DNA of 64,000 bases from Affinirhizobium lemnae (GCF_022968395.1 NZ_JALJQZ010000007.1:62001-126000); one strand, 5' to 3'. Numbered from the stretch's first letter, positions 52,575 through 63,396 are shown. Program-made: numbers and translations. Notes: generated by a model from the sequence alone, not told the origin.

Positions 52575-53990
52575 ATGAGCCGCCTTCGCCTGCTGTTTCG
52601 CTCGACCAGCGTTCGGCTGTCGGCGCTCTACATCATCCTGTTCTCGCTCTGCGCTGCTTTTCTGGTCGTCTATGTGACGGCAATGTCAGAGCGAATTCTG
52701 ACGCAGCAGGTTCGAGAGAGCATCAATCAGGAAGCCGCAGATATTCGTGCCGCCTATGATCGCGGCGGCATCAACCTGCTACTGAGGACCATGGAGCGGC
52801 GTGCACGGCAACCGGGCGCCAACCTCTATGTCATTGCCAGCCCGACCGGCGAAATGCTGGCCGGGAACGTGGCTTCCGTCGAGCCGGGCGTTCTGGATCA
52901 AGAGGGCTGGACGCGGATGCCGTTCCGCTACGAGCCCTTTACGGAGCAGGGGCCGCCGCGTCCGCATGTTGCGACGGCGAATGTATTTTTCCTCGACAAC
53001 GGCCTGCGGGTGATGGTGGGACGCGACCTGGGCGAACCGGGGCGTTTCCGAGGCATTGTGCGCCGCGCGCTGATGGTGGCGCTGGCCATCATGGGTCTCG
53101 GTGCACTGGTGATCTGGTTCGGCATCGGGCGAAACGCCCTGCGGCGCATCGATCGCATGTCGGCAGCAAGCACTAAGATCATGGCGGGCGATCTGTCACA
53201 ACGGCTGCCGGTCGGCGTTTCTGGCGACGAATTCGACCGGCTTTCCGAGTCTCTCAACGCCATGCTCGAGCGCATCGAGAAGCTGAATGAGGGGCTGCGA
53301 CAGGTTTCCGACAATATCGCCCACGATCTGAAGACGCCTTTGACGCGGCTGCGCAACAAGGCAGCCGACGCGCTGGATGAGGATGACGGAGAGGTTCGGC
53401 GTGTGGCGCTGGAAGGCATCATCAGCGAGTCAGACCAGCTGATCCGGACGTTCAACGCGCTTCTGATGATCTCCCGGGTTGAGGCCGGTTCGATTGCAGC
53501 CGAAATGACGCCGGTGGACATCTCCGCCATCTGCGCCGATTCCGCCGAGCTTTACGAGCCGGTTGCGGAAGAGGCCGGACTTTCGCTGGTGACTGAAATC
53601 GAGCCCGGCCTGGCTGTGCAGGGAAACCGGGAGCTTATCGGGCAGGCAATGTTCAACCTGCTCGACAATGCCATCAAATATGCGGCCGAAGGCGAGCAGG
53701 ACCGCCCGATCCTGATGCGTCTGAAGCGACAGGGCGAGGAATTGCATCTATCCGTCTGCGATCACGGGCCGGGCGTGCCGGAGGACAAACGCTCCGAGGT
53801 GGTGAAGCGCTTCGTGCGGCTGGACGAGAGCCGCTCAAAGCCGGGAACCGGTCTTGGCCTATCGCTCGTTGAGGCGGTCATGGAACTGCATGGCGGGCGT
53901 CTGGAACTGTCACAGACCAATGCCGGGGCAGATGTCCATCCGGGTCTGACCGCGACCATGGTATTTCCGGCTTCAGCGCGAAGCATGTAG
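52575..53990 (+). CDS. Sensor histidine kinase paired with the degP-linked regulator
   Basis: A 471-residue kinase with membrane helices at about 14-37 and 165-185, a periplasmic sensor region between, HAMP, the His in NIAHDLKTPLTRL near 250 and ATP-binding motifs (NLLDNAIKYA, DHGPGVPED, GTGLGLSLV). ATG at 52575 is just after the regulator's stop, while a TTG overlapping that stop has better spacing to AAGGACG. Cognate of the preceding gene by adjacency. Confidence 0.87.
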   Translation: MSRLRLLFRSTSVRLSALYIILFSLCAAFLVVYVTAMSERILTQQVRESINQEAADIRAAYDRGGINLLLRTMERRARQPGANLYVIASPTGEMLAGNVASVEPGVLDQEGWTRMPFRYEPFTEQGPPRPHVATANVFFLDNGLRVMVGRDLGEPGRFRGIVRRALMVALAIMGLGALVIWFGIGRNALRRIDRMSAASTKIMAGDLSQRLPVGVSGDEFDRLSESLNAMLERIEKLNEGLRQVSDNIAHDLKTPLTRLRNKAADALDEDDGEVRRVALEGIISESDQLIRTFNALLMISRVEAGSIAAEMTPVDISAICADSAELYEPVAEEAGLSLVTEIEPGLAVQGNRELIGQAMFNLLDNAIKYAAEGEQDRPILMRLKRQGEELHLSVCDHGPGVPEDKRSEVVKRFVRLDESRSKPGTGLGLSLVEAVMELHGGRLELSQTNAGADVHPGLTATMVFPASARSM

Positions 53991-54095
53991 CCTATTTATG
54001 CAGCATATGCCTCTTTTGTGGTGAGAGCGGGCTGACAGATTGCTATCCCCGCGCTACAGCCTGAACATGTGCGGCAGAATTGGGAGGTTCGTATC

Positions 54096-57071
54096 GTGGC
54101 TGAGCAGGTACACTCTCTGGGCGAGCTTCGCGACAACCCCTTGCGCGCCTTCAACCAGACGGAGGCGAGGGCTGCCAATGCGGTTCTGAAAGAGATCGCC
54201 GGACAGGAGCCCGTTGTCGCCGAGATGCTGAAGGATGGCGGCGTACTGAAGGAATTCCTGGCCGCCGCACTTTCGCTTTCTCCCTACCTGCGTGAGAGCC
54301 TTTCCATCCGTCCCGCGATGCTGGCGCGCTACCTGTCTGCACCGGTAGAACAGCTGCTGGCGCAATCCGTGGAGGCCGCGCGGCAAAGTTGGGAACCGCG
54401 TTCCGATGGATCCATGCCCACAGAAGCCGAAGTGATGACGGCGCTCCGAAATGCCAAGAGGGAGGTCAGTGTTCTTTTGGCGCTGGCCGATCTGGCGCGT
54501 CTGCACGATGCAACACAGACGACCCGCTGGCTGACAAGGCTGGCGGATGTGGCCGTCGCCGCATCGATTGATCATCTGTTGGTGACGGCGCACCACGCAA
54601 GCAAGATGACCTTGAACGATCCCGCACGACCCAGTGAAGGGTCCGGGCTGATCGTGCTCGGCATGGGCAAGCATGGTGCGGAGGAGCTGAATTACTCGTC
54701 AGACATCGATCTGGTTGTCTTCTATGACCCGGAAAGCGGCATCCTGCCGGACCCGCTGGAGGCGAGCGAGCTTTACGGTCGCATGATGCGCCGGATGATC
54801 CGCATGCTGCAGGAACGCACGGGCGATGGCTATGTGTTCCGCACCGATTTGCGTCTGCGGCCTGATCCAGGCTCGACCCCACTGGCCGTCTCCGTCGAGG
54901 CAGCGCTCGTCTATTACGAAGGGCGGGGGCAGAACTGGGAACGTGCCGCCTACATCAAGGCAAGGCCCATTGCTGGCGACCTTCAGGCAGGCACCGATTT
55001 CCTGCGCCAGCTGGTTCCTTTCGTTTTCCGCAAATATCTCGACTACGCAGCGATTGCCGACATTCACTCGATCAAGCGCCAGATCCATGCGCACAAAGGC
55101 CACGGCGCCATTGCCGTGAAGGGCCATGACGTAAAGCTCGGTCGCGGTGGCATTCGGGAAATCGAGTTCTTCGTGCAGACCCAGCAGTTGATCGCGGGAG
55201 GCCGCATGCCCCCCTTGCGGGCGCGCCGCACTGATGACGCACTTTCCGCTCTTGCCGATGCGCAGTGGATACGGCCCGAGATCGCCATGGAACTCACGGA
55301 GGCCTACTGGTTTCTGCGGGATGTGGAACATCGTATCCAGATGGTGCGCGACGAGCAATCGCACCGCTTGCCCGAGGGCGAGGCGGAGCTGAAGCGGATT
55401 GCCTTCATGATGGGCTTTGCCGATACCAAGGCGTTTGGCGACAGGCTGGAAGAGATCCTGCGCACCGTGGAGAAACGCTATGCGCGGCTGTTCGAGCAGG
55501 AGACAAAGCTTTCCGCCGCCGATGGCAATCTGGTTTTCACCGGCCAGAACGACGATCCGGAAACTCTGAAGACATTGGAGCGAATGGGCTTCGAGCGGCC
55601 TGCCGATATGTCCCGCATCATCCGCACCTGGCATTACGGACGATACCGCGCCACGCAATCGGTCGAGGCCCGTGAACGGCTGACGGAACTGATGCCGGAA
55701 CTGCTGATGGCCTTTGGCAAGAGCAAGCGCGCCGATGAGGCGCTGCTGCGGTTCGATGGCTTTCTCAAAGCGCTGCCAGCCGGTATCCAGCTTTTCTCGC
55801 TTCTCGGCAACAATCCCAACCTGTTGAGCCTGGTGGTGACGGTCATGTCGGCGGCACCTCGTCTTGCGGATATCATTGCCGCGAGGCCGCATGTTTTCGA
55901 TGGCATGCTGGACCCGGGCCTTATGGCCCAGATGCCGACGCGCGATTACCTGCAGGAACGATTGACCACCTTTCTCGGCGGTGCGCGGCACTATGAGGAT
56001 TTGCTTGACCGACTGCGCATCTTTGCCTCGGAGCAACGCTTTCTGATCGGCATAAGATTGTTGACGGGCAGCATCAGCGGCATTCAGGCGGGGCATGCCT
56101 TTACCGATCTTGCTGACCTGATTATCGCCAAGGCGCTGGAGGGCGTGCGCAGCGAGATCCGGCAGGCGCATGGGGACTTTCCGGGCGGGCGGATCGCGGT
56201 GGTCGGCATGGGCAAGCTTGCAAGCTTCGAGCTGACCGCCGGTTCCGATGTCGATATCATCCTGCTCTACGACTATGATGACGGCGCCCTCGAGTCGGAC
56301 GGAGATAAGCCGCTCGATTCCCTCCGCTATTTCACACGCATCACGCAACGGCTGATCGCAGCGCTGTCCGCTCCGACTGCGGAGGGCATCGTTTTCGAGG
56401 TGGATCTGCGCCTGCGGCCATCCGGCAACAAGGGGCCGGTTGCAACGCGGATCAATTCCTTCCGCAAATATCAGGAAGAGGAAGCCTGGACCTGGGAGCA
56501 CATGGCGCTGACGAGAGCACGGCTGATCTGCGGCGACGACAGCCTGATGCGGGAGGCGGATGATGTGATCGCATCGATCCTCAACCGCCCACGGGAGCGT
56601 GACAGAATTGCAGCCGATGTGGCCGAGATGCGCGCGCTGATCGAACAGGAAAAGCCGCCACGCGACCAATGGGATCTGAAGCTTATACCCGGCGGCCTGA
56701 TCGATATAGAGTTTCTGGCGCAGTTTGCCCGGCTGATGAACGGGCAAGCCAGCAGCCTGACCGGTGAGGAGCGTCAATTGACGGGCACCGGCAGAAGCCT
56801 GATGCTCTATGCGCAGGACATGATCAGCCGTGACGATCTGGATCTGTGCCTTCAGGCACTCGCCGTCTACACGGAACTTTCGCAGATCATCCGGCTGTGT
56901 GTCGGCGGCGAGTTCGACCCGAAGGATGCGCCCGCAGGTCTGATCGAGCGGCTATCCACGGCTGTGGACGCCCCGAACCTCAAACTTGTGGAGGCAGACC
57001 TCAAACGGCTGTCGAAGGGCGTGCGATCGGTTTTCCAGTCGACGACGCGCCGCCGTCCCCCGGGATCGTAA
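54096..57071 (+). CDS. glnE: Glutamine synthetase adenylyltransferase/deadenylylase
   Basis: A 991-residue two-headed nucleotidyltransferase that adds or removes AMP on glutamine synthetase in response to PII and glutamine. Both catalytic sites are visible: GMGKHGAEELNYSSDIDLVVF (near residue 190) and GMGKLASFELTAGSDVDIILLYD (near residue 710), each with the GSxxDxD-type aspartates. The start GTG at 54096 has GGGAGG 8 bases upstream. Its last 71 bases overlap the convergent pleC end. Confidence 0.93.
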   Translation: MAEQVHSLGELRDNPLRAFNQTEARAANAVLKEIAGQEPVVAEMLKDGGVLKEFLAAALSLSPYLRESLSIRPAMLARYLSAPVEQLLAQSVEAARQSWEPRSDGSMPTEAEVMTALRNAKREVSVLLALADLARLHDATQTTRWLTRLADVAVAASIDHLLVTAHHASKMTLNDPARPSEGSGLIVLGMGKHGAEELNYSSDIDLVVFYDPESGILPDPLEASELYGRMMRRMIRMLQERTGDGYVFRTDLRLRPDPGSTPLAVSVEAALVYYEGRGQNWERAAYIKARPIAGDLQAGTDFLRQLVPFVFRKYLDYAAIADIHSIKRQIHAHKGHGAIAVKGHDVKLGRGGIREIEFFVQTQQLIAGGRMPPLRARRTDDALSALADAQWIRPEIAMELTEAYWFLRDVEHRIQMVRDEQSHRLPEGEAELKRIAFMMGFADTKAFGDRLEEILRTVEKRYARLFEQETKLSAADGNLVFTGQNDDPETLKTLERMGFERPADMSRIIRTWHYGRYRATQSVEARERLTELMPELLMAFGKSKRADEALLRFDGFLKALPAGIQLFSLLGNNPNLLSLVVTVMSAAPRLADIIAARPHVFDGMLDPGLMAQMPTRDYLQERLTTFLGGARHYEDLLDRLRIFASEQRFLIGIRLLTGSISGIQAGHAFTDLADLIIAKALEGVRSEIRQAHGDFPGGRIAVVGMGKLASFELTAGSDVDIILLYDYDDGALESDGDKPLDSLRYFTRITQRLIAALSAPTAEGIVFEVDLRLRPSGNKGPVATRINSFRKYQEEEAWTWEHMALTRARLICGDDSLMREADDVIASILNRPRERDRIAADVAEMRALIEQEKPPRDQWDLKLIPGGLIDIEFLAQFARLMNGQASSLTGEERQLTGTGRSLMLYAQDMISRDDLDLCLQALAVYTELSQIIRLCVGGEFDPKDAPAGLIERLSTAVDAPNLKLVEADLKRLSKGVRSVFQSTTRRRPPGS

Positions 57072-59352
57072 GCGCGACGACCGTGCCGTGCTTCATGCGG
57101 GAACGGATGCGCATGGAGCCGCCATGGAGCGTGACCAGCGAGCGGGAAATGGCAAGGCCAAGGCCCGAGCCTCCCTTGCTCTTGGCATACTGGCTCTGAA
57201 CCTGCTCAAACGGCTGGCCGATCTTCCCAAGCGCCGCCTTCGGAATTCCAATCCCCGTATCGGCAATGGTGAGGCGCAGGCCCTTGGCCGTTTCCCGGGC
57301 GCGCAGTTCGATCCGTCCGCCTTCGTTGGTGAACTTCACGGCATTGGACAGAAGGTTCAACAGGATCTGCTTCATCGCGCGGCGATCGCCCACCATGCGC
57401 AGATCCGGGCTGAGGCGTTGCGTCACGATAATCGATTTTTCCTCAGCCGGGATTGAGGTGAGGCGAAGGCTCTCCTCGATCAGGGGCGCCAGATCAATCG
57501 ACTCGCAATGGATCTTCATGTGGCCTGCTTCGATCTTCGACATGTCGAGAATGTCGTTGATGACGTTCAGCAGATGCTTGCCACTTTCGTGGATGTCCTT
57601 GGCATATTCGCTGTATTTCGGCGAGCCGACCGGGCCGAACATGCCGTTCAACAGGATTTCAGAGAAACCGAGAATCGCGTTCAAGGGTGTGCGCAACTCA
57701 TGACTCATATTCGCAAGAAATTCGGACTTCGCCTTGTTCGCGGCTTCCGCTCGATCCTTCTCGGCCAGATAGTTGGCATTGGCGACGGACAGCTCTGCCT
57801 TCTGGCGCTCCAGCTTTTTCTGGGATGACGAGAGATCGCCGATGGTTGCCATCAGCCGACGCTCGGATTCGCGCAGGCGCCCCTGATGCCGCTTGAGCAG
57901 TGTGATGTCGGTACCGACAGACACAAGACCGCCATCACGCGTGCGCCGTTCGTTGATCTGCAGCCAGCGTTCGTCGGCCAGTTGCACTTCGATTGTGCGC
58001 GAAAAGCCGTTCTGGTCCGGATCCGCAATCCGCCGCTCCACCACCGGCCGAGAGGCCGCAGCCGTCACGATGGCCTTTTCCGTGCCGGGGACGAGAACAT
58101 TGTCCGGTAGACCGTATGCCTGTTGGAAGTGCGTGTTGCACATGACCAGACGGTCGTTCTTGTCCCACAGGACAAAGGCTTCCGAGGTGCACTCGATGGC
58201 GTCCGCCAGACGCTGATCCGCCTCCGCATAGCGCTGGGCAAGACGGTGCTGTTCCGTCACGTCCATGGCGATGCCGATGACATGAGTCCGACCCATGCCT
58301 GTTTTCACCACCTGCGCGCGGGCCCTCATCCAGACGTAATGGCCGGCCGCATGGCGCATGCGGAAAACCTGATCGACCTGTTTTGCATTGCCGCGACCGA
58401 CCGCGCGGGCAAGCGCAAAGAGATTGCCATCCGCCGGATGCATCATCCGGGCAGCCTCGCTGAAGGAAAGCACATTGCTGCCGGGGGGAAGCCCCAGCAT
58501 TTCATACATGGAGCGCGACCAGAACAGCTTGCGGTTCGTGAGATCGAAATCCCAGAGACCGCAGCGTCCACGCGAAAGGGCCGTTTCGACGCGCATGTTG
58601 GATTCGAGAAAGATCTCGTCGGCTTCGCGGGCACGTTTGGCCTGCACGTAGTAAGCGTAGAGGATGACCAGCATGACCGAGGAAATGCCGGTGAAGAGCG
58701 TCACATTCAGTGAGACCTGCTGGCGCCAGTATTGATCGATCTCATCCAGAGAATGACCCGCCACCAGCAATCCGCCGCCGATGCTGCGAATGGCCGCATA
58801 ATGGGGCGCGCCCTCAAAGGTGGTTTCGATGATGCCATTGCCTCCGCCGAAGCGTCGCAGGGCCACCATTTCCGGCAAAAAGGAATCGAACCGCGCCCCG
58901 ATGAACGACTTGGCGCTGCCAGTCGCGCTGAAGATCCGACCCGTGCTGTTGACGAGAAGGATGAAGCTCTGCCGATCCAGATCCTGCGGCAGTGTTTTGA
59001 GGCGCTGCTCAGCGGCTGCCTGATCGGCGGCAACAAAAATCTCGTCGTGACCCTGTAGGGCGGAGGTGCCGATGGCGGCCAGAAGCGCTGTGGTTTGCCG
59101 GGCATCCTCTTCCATCCGGGCACGTTCGGACACGAGACCCATCAGTCGGGAAATGGCAATGACGCTGAGAAAGGCGATGATGAGGACGGGGATTGCGCGT
59201 TTCAGCCAGACATCGAGGTTCGGAATGGCCTGCAGACGCTGACCAATGCGCAGCGATCGGTCTCCGATGGCCAGCAGCCACAGCAGCACCCGATCCCAGA
59301 ATTTGAAAAACAGCCGCCCTTCGGCCGCGGTTTCCCGCTGCACGTCCGCCAT
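57001..59352 (-). CDS. pleC: PleC-like sensor histidine kinase/phosphatase
   Basis: A 783-residue membrane kinase. Two helices (about 53-74 and 217-238) bracket a sensor region. Two PAS domains follow (about 255-370 and 385-500), then a coiled coil and the PdhS-type kinase core LANMSHELRTPLNAILGFSEIL with the phospho-His, plus NLLSNAVKFT and GGSGLGLAISRSLV. Order after degP-RR-HK-glnE matches pleC in S. meliloti as I recall it. PleC acts on DivK and so steers CtrA and asymmetric division. I prefer the ATG at 59352 over a TTG at 59385 without a ribosome site. Confidence 0.78.
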   Translation of the reverse strand: MADVQRETAAEGRLFFKFWDRVLLWLLAIGDRSLRIGQRLQAIPNLDVWLKRAIPVLIIAFLSVIAISRLMGLVSERARMEEDARQTTALLAAIGTSALQGHDEIFVAADQAAAEQRLKTLPQDLDRQSFILLVNSTGRIFSATGSAKSFIGARFDSFLPEMVALRRFGGGNGIIETTFEGAPHYAAIRSIGGGLLVAGHSLDEIDQYWRQQVSLNVTLFTGISSVMLVILYAYYVQAKRAREADEIFLESNMRVETALSRGRCGLWDFDLTNRKLFWSRSMYEMLGLPPGSNVLSFSEAARMMHPADGNLFALARAVGRGNAKQVDQVFRMRHAAGHYVWMRARAQVVKTGMGRTHVIGIAMDVTEQHRLAQRYAEADQRLADAIECTSEAFVLWDKNDRLVMCNTHFQQAYGLPDNVLVPGTEKAIVTAAASRPVVERRIADPDQNGFSRTIEVQLADERWLQINERRTRDGGLVSVGTDITLLKRHQGRLRESERRLMATIGDLSSSQKKLERQKAELSVANANYLAEKDRAEAANKAKSEFLANMSHELRTPLNAILGFSEILLNGMFGPVGSPKYSEYAKDIHESGKHLLNVINDILDMSKIEAGHMKIHCESIDLAPLIEESLRLTSIPAEEKSIIVTQRLSPDLRMVGDRRAMKQILLNLLSNAVKFTNEGGRIELRARETAKGLRLTIADTGIGIPKAALGKIGQPFEQVQSQYAKSKGGSGLGLAISRSLVTLHGGSMRIRSRMKHGTVVALTIPGDGGASSTGKPIARPSTAV

Positions 59353-59444
59353 CGCTTTGCTTGATCCCTCGTGATTGATTCGCAAATCATGTTGCGATCC
59401 GAAGGCAGTGAATCATTGCTGATTCGCCTTGTCCAGATGCGGTT

Positions 59445-59459
59445 TTAAGAAAAATTTAA
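59445..59459. promoter_or_regulatory. Consensus CtrA box upstream of pleC
   Basis: TTAA, seven bases, TTAA, followed by C: the exact full CtrA consensus (TTAA-N7-TTAAC). It lies 93 bases upstream of the pleC ATG in the gap after pepN. Confidence 0.65.
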
Positions 59460-59514
59460 CCATATTGCGGAAATGGCGCCCCGCGATCCGGCAGGGGCGC
59501 CAGACTGGCTGATC

Positions 59515-62169
59515 TCAGCTGTCTTTCAGCATCCGCTCGATAAGATCCCGAACATCGGTCGAGAGCTTTGGCGCGCGATCGATTTCCAGCAGTGCCGCAC
59601 GTGCATGGTCGGCGCGGCTGGCATCCAGCGCCCGCCAGGAGCGCATGGCCGTCAGCAGTCTCGCAGCAAGCTGCGGATTGCGCGGATCGATCTGCGTGAC
59701 CTGAGCGCCAAGCAAACGGTATCCTTCGCCATCGGCGCGGTTGAAGGCGGTCGGATTTGCAAATGCCAGCGAGCCGACCAGCGAACGAACTCGGTTCGGG
59801 TTCGTCGCAACGTAGAGCGGATGCTCCATCAGGGCGTTGACACGGTTCAGCGTATCTCCGCCCGGAATGGTGGCCTGCAGTGCAAACCACTTGTCCAGAA
59901 CAAGCGGGTTGTTCTCGAAACGTTTGACGAAGGTTGCCAGCGCTTCTGCCGTTGCCGCATCCTCCGGGAAGCGGTGCGCCAGAACCGTCAGGGCCTGAAC
60001 CATATCGGTCATGTTGTCCGCATCCGCGAAGGCCTTGGCGGCCCGCTCGGTGCCGCCCGTGACATAGGCTAGATAGCCGAGCGCGCTGTTGCGCAGTGCC
60101 CGTTTGCCAGCGCTTGCCGCATCAGGGCTGAAGGCGCCTTCCGGCTTCATCGTGTTGAACAGTCTTTCGAAAACAGACTGGCCGCTTTCGGCAATGGCCT
60201 TCAGGATAGCCTGACGGCCCTTATGGATGGCGTCAGGATCAATGTTGCTGCCAAGCTCACGGGCAATGTCTGCCTCGCTGGGAAGAGCGAGCGCCTGAGC
60301 ACGGAAAGCCGGCTCGAGTGCTTCATCGGCTGCCGCTTCCAGCAAGGTGGAGATGAAAACCGGATCGCAGCTGATGGCCTTGCCCTCACGCGCATCCTTG
60401 GCCGCCTGCAGGAGGTTGGGGAGCGCCAGATCCGTCAGCGCCTGCCAACGGGCAAACAGGTCCGTATCGTGGCGGGCAATGCGCACCAGATCCTCGGTGC
60501 TTTGCTTGAAATCGAGATTGATCGGAGCAGAGAAGCTGCGGTTCAGCGAAAGCACCGGACGTGTCGGTACATTTTCGAAAACGAAGACCTGGGCCTTTTC
60601 CGTCAGGTGCAGAACATCGCCCGTGACCTGACCGCCGCTGACCTTGGGTGCATCAAGCAGGGCGCCATTGTCCTGAATGAGGGCATAGGACAGCGGGATA
60701 TGCATCGGCTGCTTGGTGGATTGCCCCGGCGTGGCCGGGATCATCTGCTCCAGAGAGAGCGTGAAGGTCTTGGCCACCGCATCATAGATGCCGGATGCCG
60801 TCACCAGTGGCGTTCCCGCCTGATGGTACCAGAGCGAGAACTGCTTGAGATCGACGCTGTTGGCATCTTCGAAGGATTTCACGAAATCCTCGACCGTCGC
60901 CGCCTCGCCATCGTGACGCTCGAAATAGAGGTCCATCCCCTTCTTGAAGCCATCCTTGCCAAGAATCGTCGCGATCATCCTCGTGACTTCGGAGCCCTTC
61001 TCGTAGACGGTCGTCGTGTAGAAGTTGTTGATCTCGCGATAGGCTGTCGGACGCACCGGATGCGCCAGCGGGCCGCCATCTTCCTGGAACTGTTCGGCCT
61101 TCAGATGGCGCACTTCGGCAATCCGCTTGACTGCCCGCGAGCGCTGATCGGCGGAGAACTCGTGATCGCGATAGACGGTCAGGCCTTCCTTCAGGCACAG
61201 CTGGAACCAGTCGCGGCAGGTAATGCGGTTGCCCGTCCAGTTGTGGAAGTATTCGTGGGCAATGATGGCTTCGATATTGGCGTAGTCCTGGTCCGTTGCC
61301 GTTTCGGGATCTGCCAGAACATACTTGTCGTTGAAGACGTTGAGGCCCTTGTTCTCCATGGCCCCCATGTTGAAATCCGATACGGCGACAATCATGAAGA
61401 TGTTGAGGTCGTATTCGCGACCAAAGACTTCCTCGTCCCACTTCATCGACCGCTTCAGCGCATCCATGGCATAGGCTGCGCGATCTTCCTTGCCGTGTTC
61501 GACATAGATCTTCAGCGCGACCTCGCGTTCCGACATCGTGATGAAGGTGTCTTCCACGACACCGAGATCACCGGCGACGAGCGCAAACAGGTAGCTTGGC
61601 TTGGGGAAGGGGTCGAACCAGGCGGCGAAATGCCGGCCTTCGTCGTAATTGCCGCCGCCCAGGAAATTGCCGTTCGATAGCAGAACCGGATTGGCTGCCT
61701 TGTCGGCAATGATGGTCACCGTATAGGGCGCCAGTACGTCCGGACGGTCCGGGAAATAGGTGATGCGACGGAAACCTTCCGCCTCGCACTGCGTGCAATA
61801 TACGCCATTGGTGCGGTAGAGACCCATCAACTGGGTGTTGGCTTCCGGATTGATGGTCGTGATGACCGTCACTTCGAACGGTTCGCTTCCCGGCAGGTCG
61901 CGGATCACCAGCTGATCGGGAGAAAGATCGTACTGGCTGGCAGGCATCTCGTTCTGGTCGAGACGCAGTTCGGTGAGAACAAGTTCGTCACCATCCAGAA
62001 CCAGAGGCGCCGATGCGTCCACGCCCTCACGCCGATGGAAGATGAGCCGGGATTCCAGGCGCGTTGCCTGCGGATCAAGTTCAAAGGTCAGATCGACGCG
62101 TTCCAGGACGAAATCGGTGGGGCGATAATCTGCCAGATGTACGATCTGACCCGTGTCTGTACGCAGCAT
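59515..62169 (-). CDS. pepN: Aminopeptidase N
   Basis: An 884-residue M1-family zinc aminopeptidase of the cytoplasm. The zinc site is HEYFHNW near residues 305-311 with the third ligand Glu about 18 residues on in LKEGLTVYRD. The exopeptidase motif is in GAMENKGLNVFN. Length is standard for proteobacterial PepN. It is followed on the same strand by pleC after a gap with its own regulatory site. Confidence 0.94.
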   Translation of the reverse strand: MLRTDTGQIVHLADYRPTDFVLERVDLTFELDPQATRLESRLIFHRREGVDASAPLVLDGDELVLTELRLDQNEMPASQYDLSPDQLVIRDLPGSEPFEVTVITTINPEANTQLMGLYRTNGVYCTQCEAEGFRRITYFPDRPDVLAPYTVTIIADKAANPVLLSNGNFLGGGNYDEGRHFAAWFDPFPKPSYLFALVAGDLGVVEDTFITMSEREVALKIYVEHGKEDRAAYAMDALKRSMKWDEEVFGREYDLNIFMIVAVSDFNMGAMENKGLNVFNDKYVLADPETATDQDYANIEAIIAHEYFHNWTGNRITCRDWFQLCLKEGLTVYRDHEFSADQRSRAVKRIAEVRHLKAEQFQEDGGPLAHPVRPTAYREINNFYTTTVYEKGSEVTRMIATILGKDGFKKGMDLYFERHDGEAATVEDFVKSFEDANSVDLKQFSLWYHQAGTPLVTASGIYDAVAKTFTLSLEQMIPATPGQSTKQPMHIPLSYALIQDNGALLDAPKVSGGQVTGDVLHLTEKAQVFVFENVPTRPVLSLNRSFSAPINLDFKQSTEDLVRIARHDTDLFARWQALTDLALPNLLQAAKDAREGKAISCDPVFISTLLEAAADEALEPAFRAQALALPSEADIARELGSNIDPDAIHKGRQAILKAIAESGQSVFERLFNTMKPEGAFSPDAASAGKRALRNSALGYLAYVTGGTERAAKAFADADNMTDMVQALTVLAHRFPEDAATAEALATFVKRFENNPLVLDKWFALQATIPGGDTLNRVNALMEHPLYVATNPNRVRSLVGSLAFANPTAFNRADGEGYRLLGAQVTQIDPRNPQLAARLLTAMRSWRALDASRADHARAALLEIDRAPKLSTDVRDLIERMLKDS

Positions 62170-62457
62170 GTTGCTTCCTGAAATGGAATGACCGATCGGT
62201 TTTGACGAGCTCTACTTGCCCAGTTTCGCGGCACTATTGCATCCAAAACTGAACGATTGCTAAAGCGGTCCCAAATAAAAACACTAATCACTCAACGCGT
62301 CTGCTAACACCTGCGTGTGATTTCCGAAAATGATCATTTTATCAAAAGTCGTGATGAAACGTTTCACCAAATCGGGTTACACTTTTCCCCAGCCCGCCTG
62401 ATCCCCGAATTTTGCGAATGGCTTGGATCTCCCGAAACAAGCCGCCACGAGTGAAGA

Positions 62458-63396
62458 ATGAGTTCCGAAGCCCCGGATCCCTTGAGGGGGATCCTCATGA
62501 AACTATTGTCCGTCATGGCTTTTCTTGGCATGCAGACCTTCATCAAGGCCGCAGGCTCAGGCATTCCGGCAGGACAGATTACGTTCTATCGCTCGTTCTT
62601 CGCGCTCATCCCGATTTTCGTCTATCTGGCTATGCGAAAGGAACTGGCCTCTGCCTTCCGGACGTCCAGCTTCACCGGCCATCTCAAGCGCGGCACGCTG
62701 GGAATGATCGCCATGGTCATGGGTTTCTTCGGCCTGATCCATCTACCGCTGCCGGATGCCATTGCCATCGGATATGCCTCGCCGCTGATGGCGGTGATCT
62801 TTGCCGCGCTGATCCTGAAGGAAAAGGTGCGGATCTATCGCTGGACTGCGGTTGCGATCGGGATTCTCGGCGTTCTGATCATTTCATGGCCGAAGCTGAC
62901 CATGTTTGAACAGGGCGGAATGGGGGGCAACGAGGCGACGGGGGCCATAGCGGTATTACTCTCGGCAGTGATCGGCGGCCTTGCCATGGTTCAGACCCGC
63001 CAGCTCGTGAAGACAGAGAAGACATTTACGATTGTGCTCTATTTCTCGCTTCTGTCTGCGGCCTTCTCGCTCATCAGCCTGCCGTTCGGGTGGAACGGGC
63101 TTTCCTGGGAGACGAAATTGATCCTGGTCTGTGCAGGCATCTGTGGCGGACTCGGCCAGATTTTCCTGACACAGAGCTACCGGCTGGCCGATGTGTCGAC
63201 CGTCGCTCCCTTCGACTATTCGTCGATCATCTTCGGGATCGCGATTGCCTATGTGCTTTTCGGCGATGTTCCGACCTGGCAGATGCTGCTAGGAACGACA
63301 ATTACTGTCTCCGCCGGTATTTTCATCATCTACCGCGAGCACCAGCTTGGACTGGAACGCAAAGCGGCGAGGAAGGCATCCTCGCCGTCAACATAG
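62458..63396 (+). CDS. EamA/DMT-family transporter
   Basis: A 312-residue membrane protein with ten predicted helices in two EamA repeats (LPLPDAIAIGYASPLMAVIF and RLADVSTVAPFDYSSIIFGI are the typical second-helix-pair motifs). Substrate unknown. It is divergent from pepN; the 288 bases between hold AT-rich promoter-like sequence and nothing else I can name. The last codons contain a GGCGAGGA/TCCTCGCC hairpin that may help stop transcription. Confidence 0.82.
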   Translation: MSSEAPDPLRGILMKLLSVMAFLGMQTFIKAAGSGIPAGQITFYRSFFALIPIFVYLAMRKELASAFRTSSFTGHLKRGTLGMIAMVMGFFGLIHLPLPDAIAIGYASPLMAVIFAALILKEKVRIYRWTAVAIGILGVLIISWPKLTMFEQGGMGGNEATGAIAVLLSAVIGGLAMVQTRQLVKTEKTFTIVLYFSLLSAAFSLISLPFGWNGLSWETKLILVCAGICGGLGQIFLTQSYRLADVSTVAPFDYSSIIFGIAIAYVLFGDVPTWQMLLGTTITVSAGIFIIYREHQLGLERKAARKASSPST

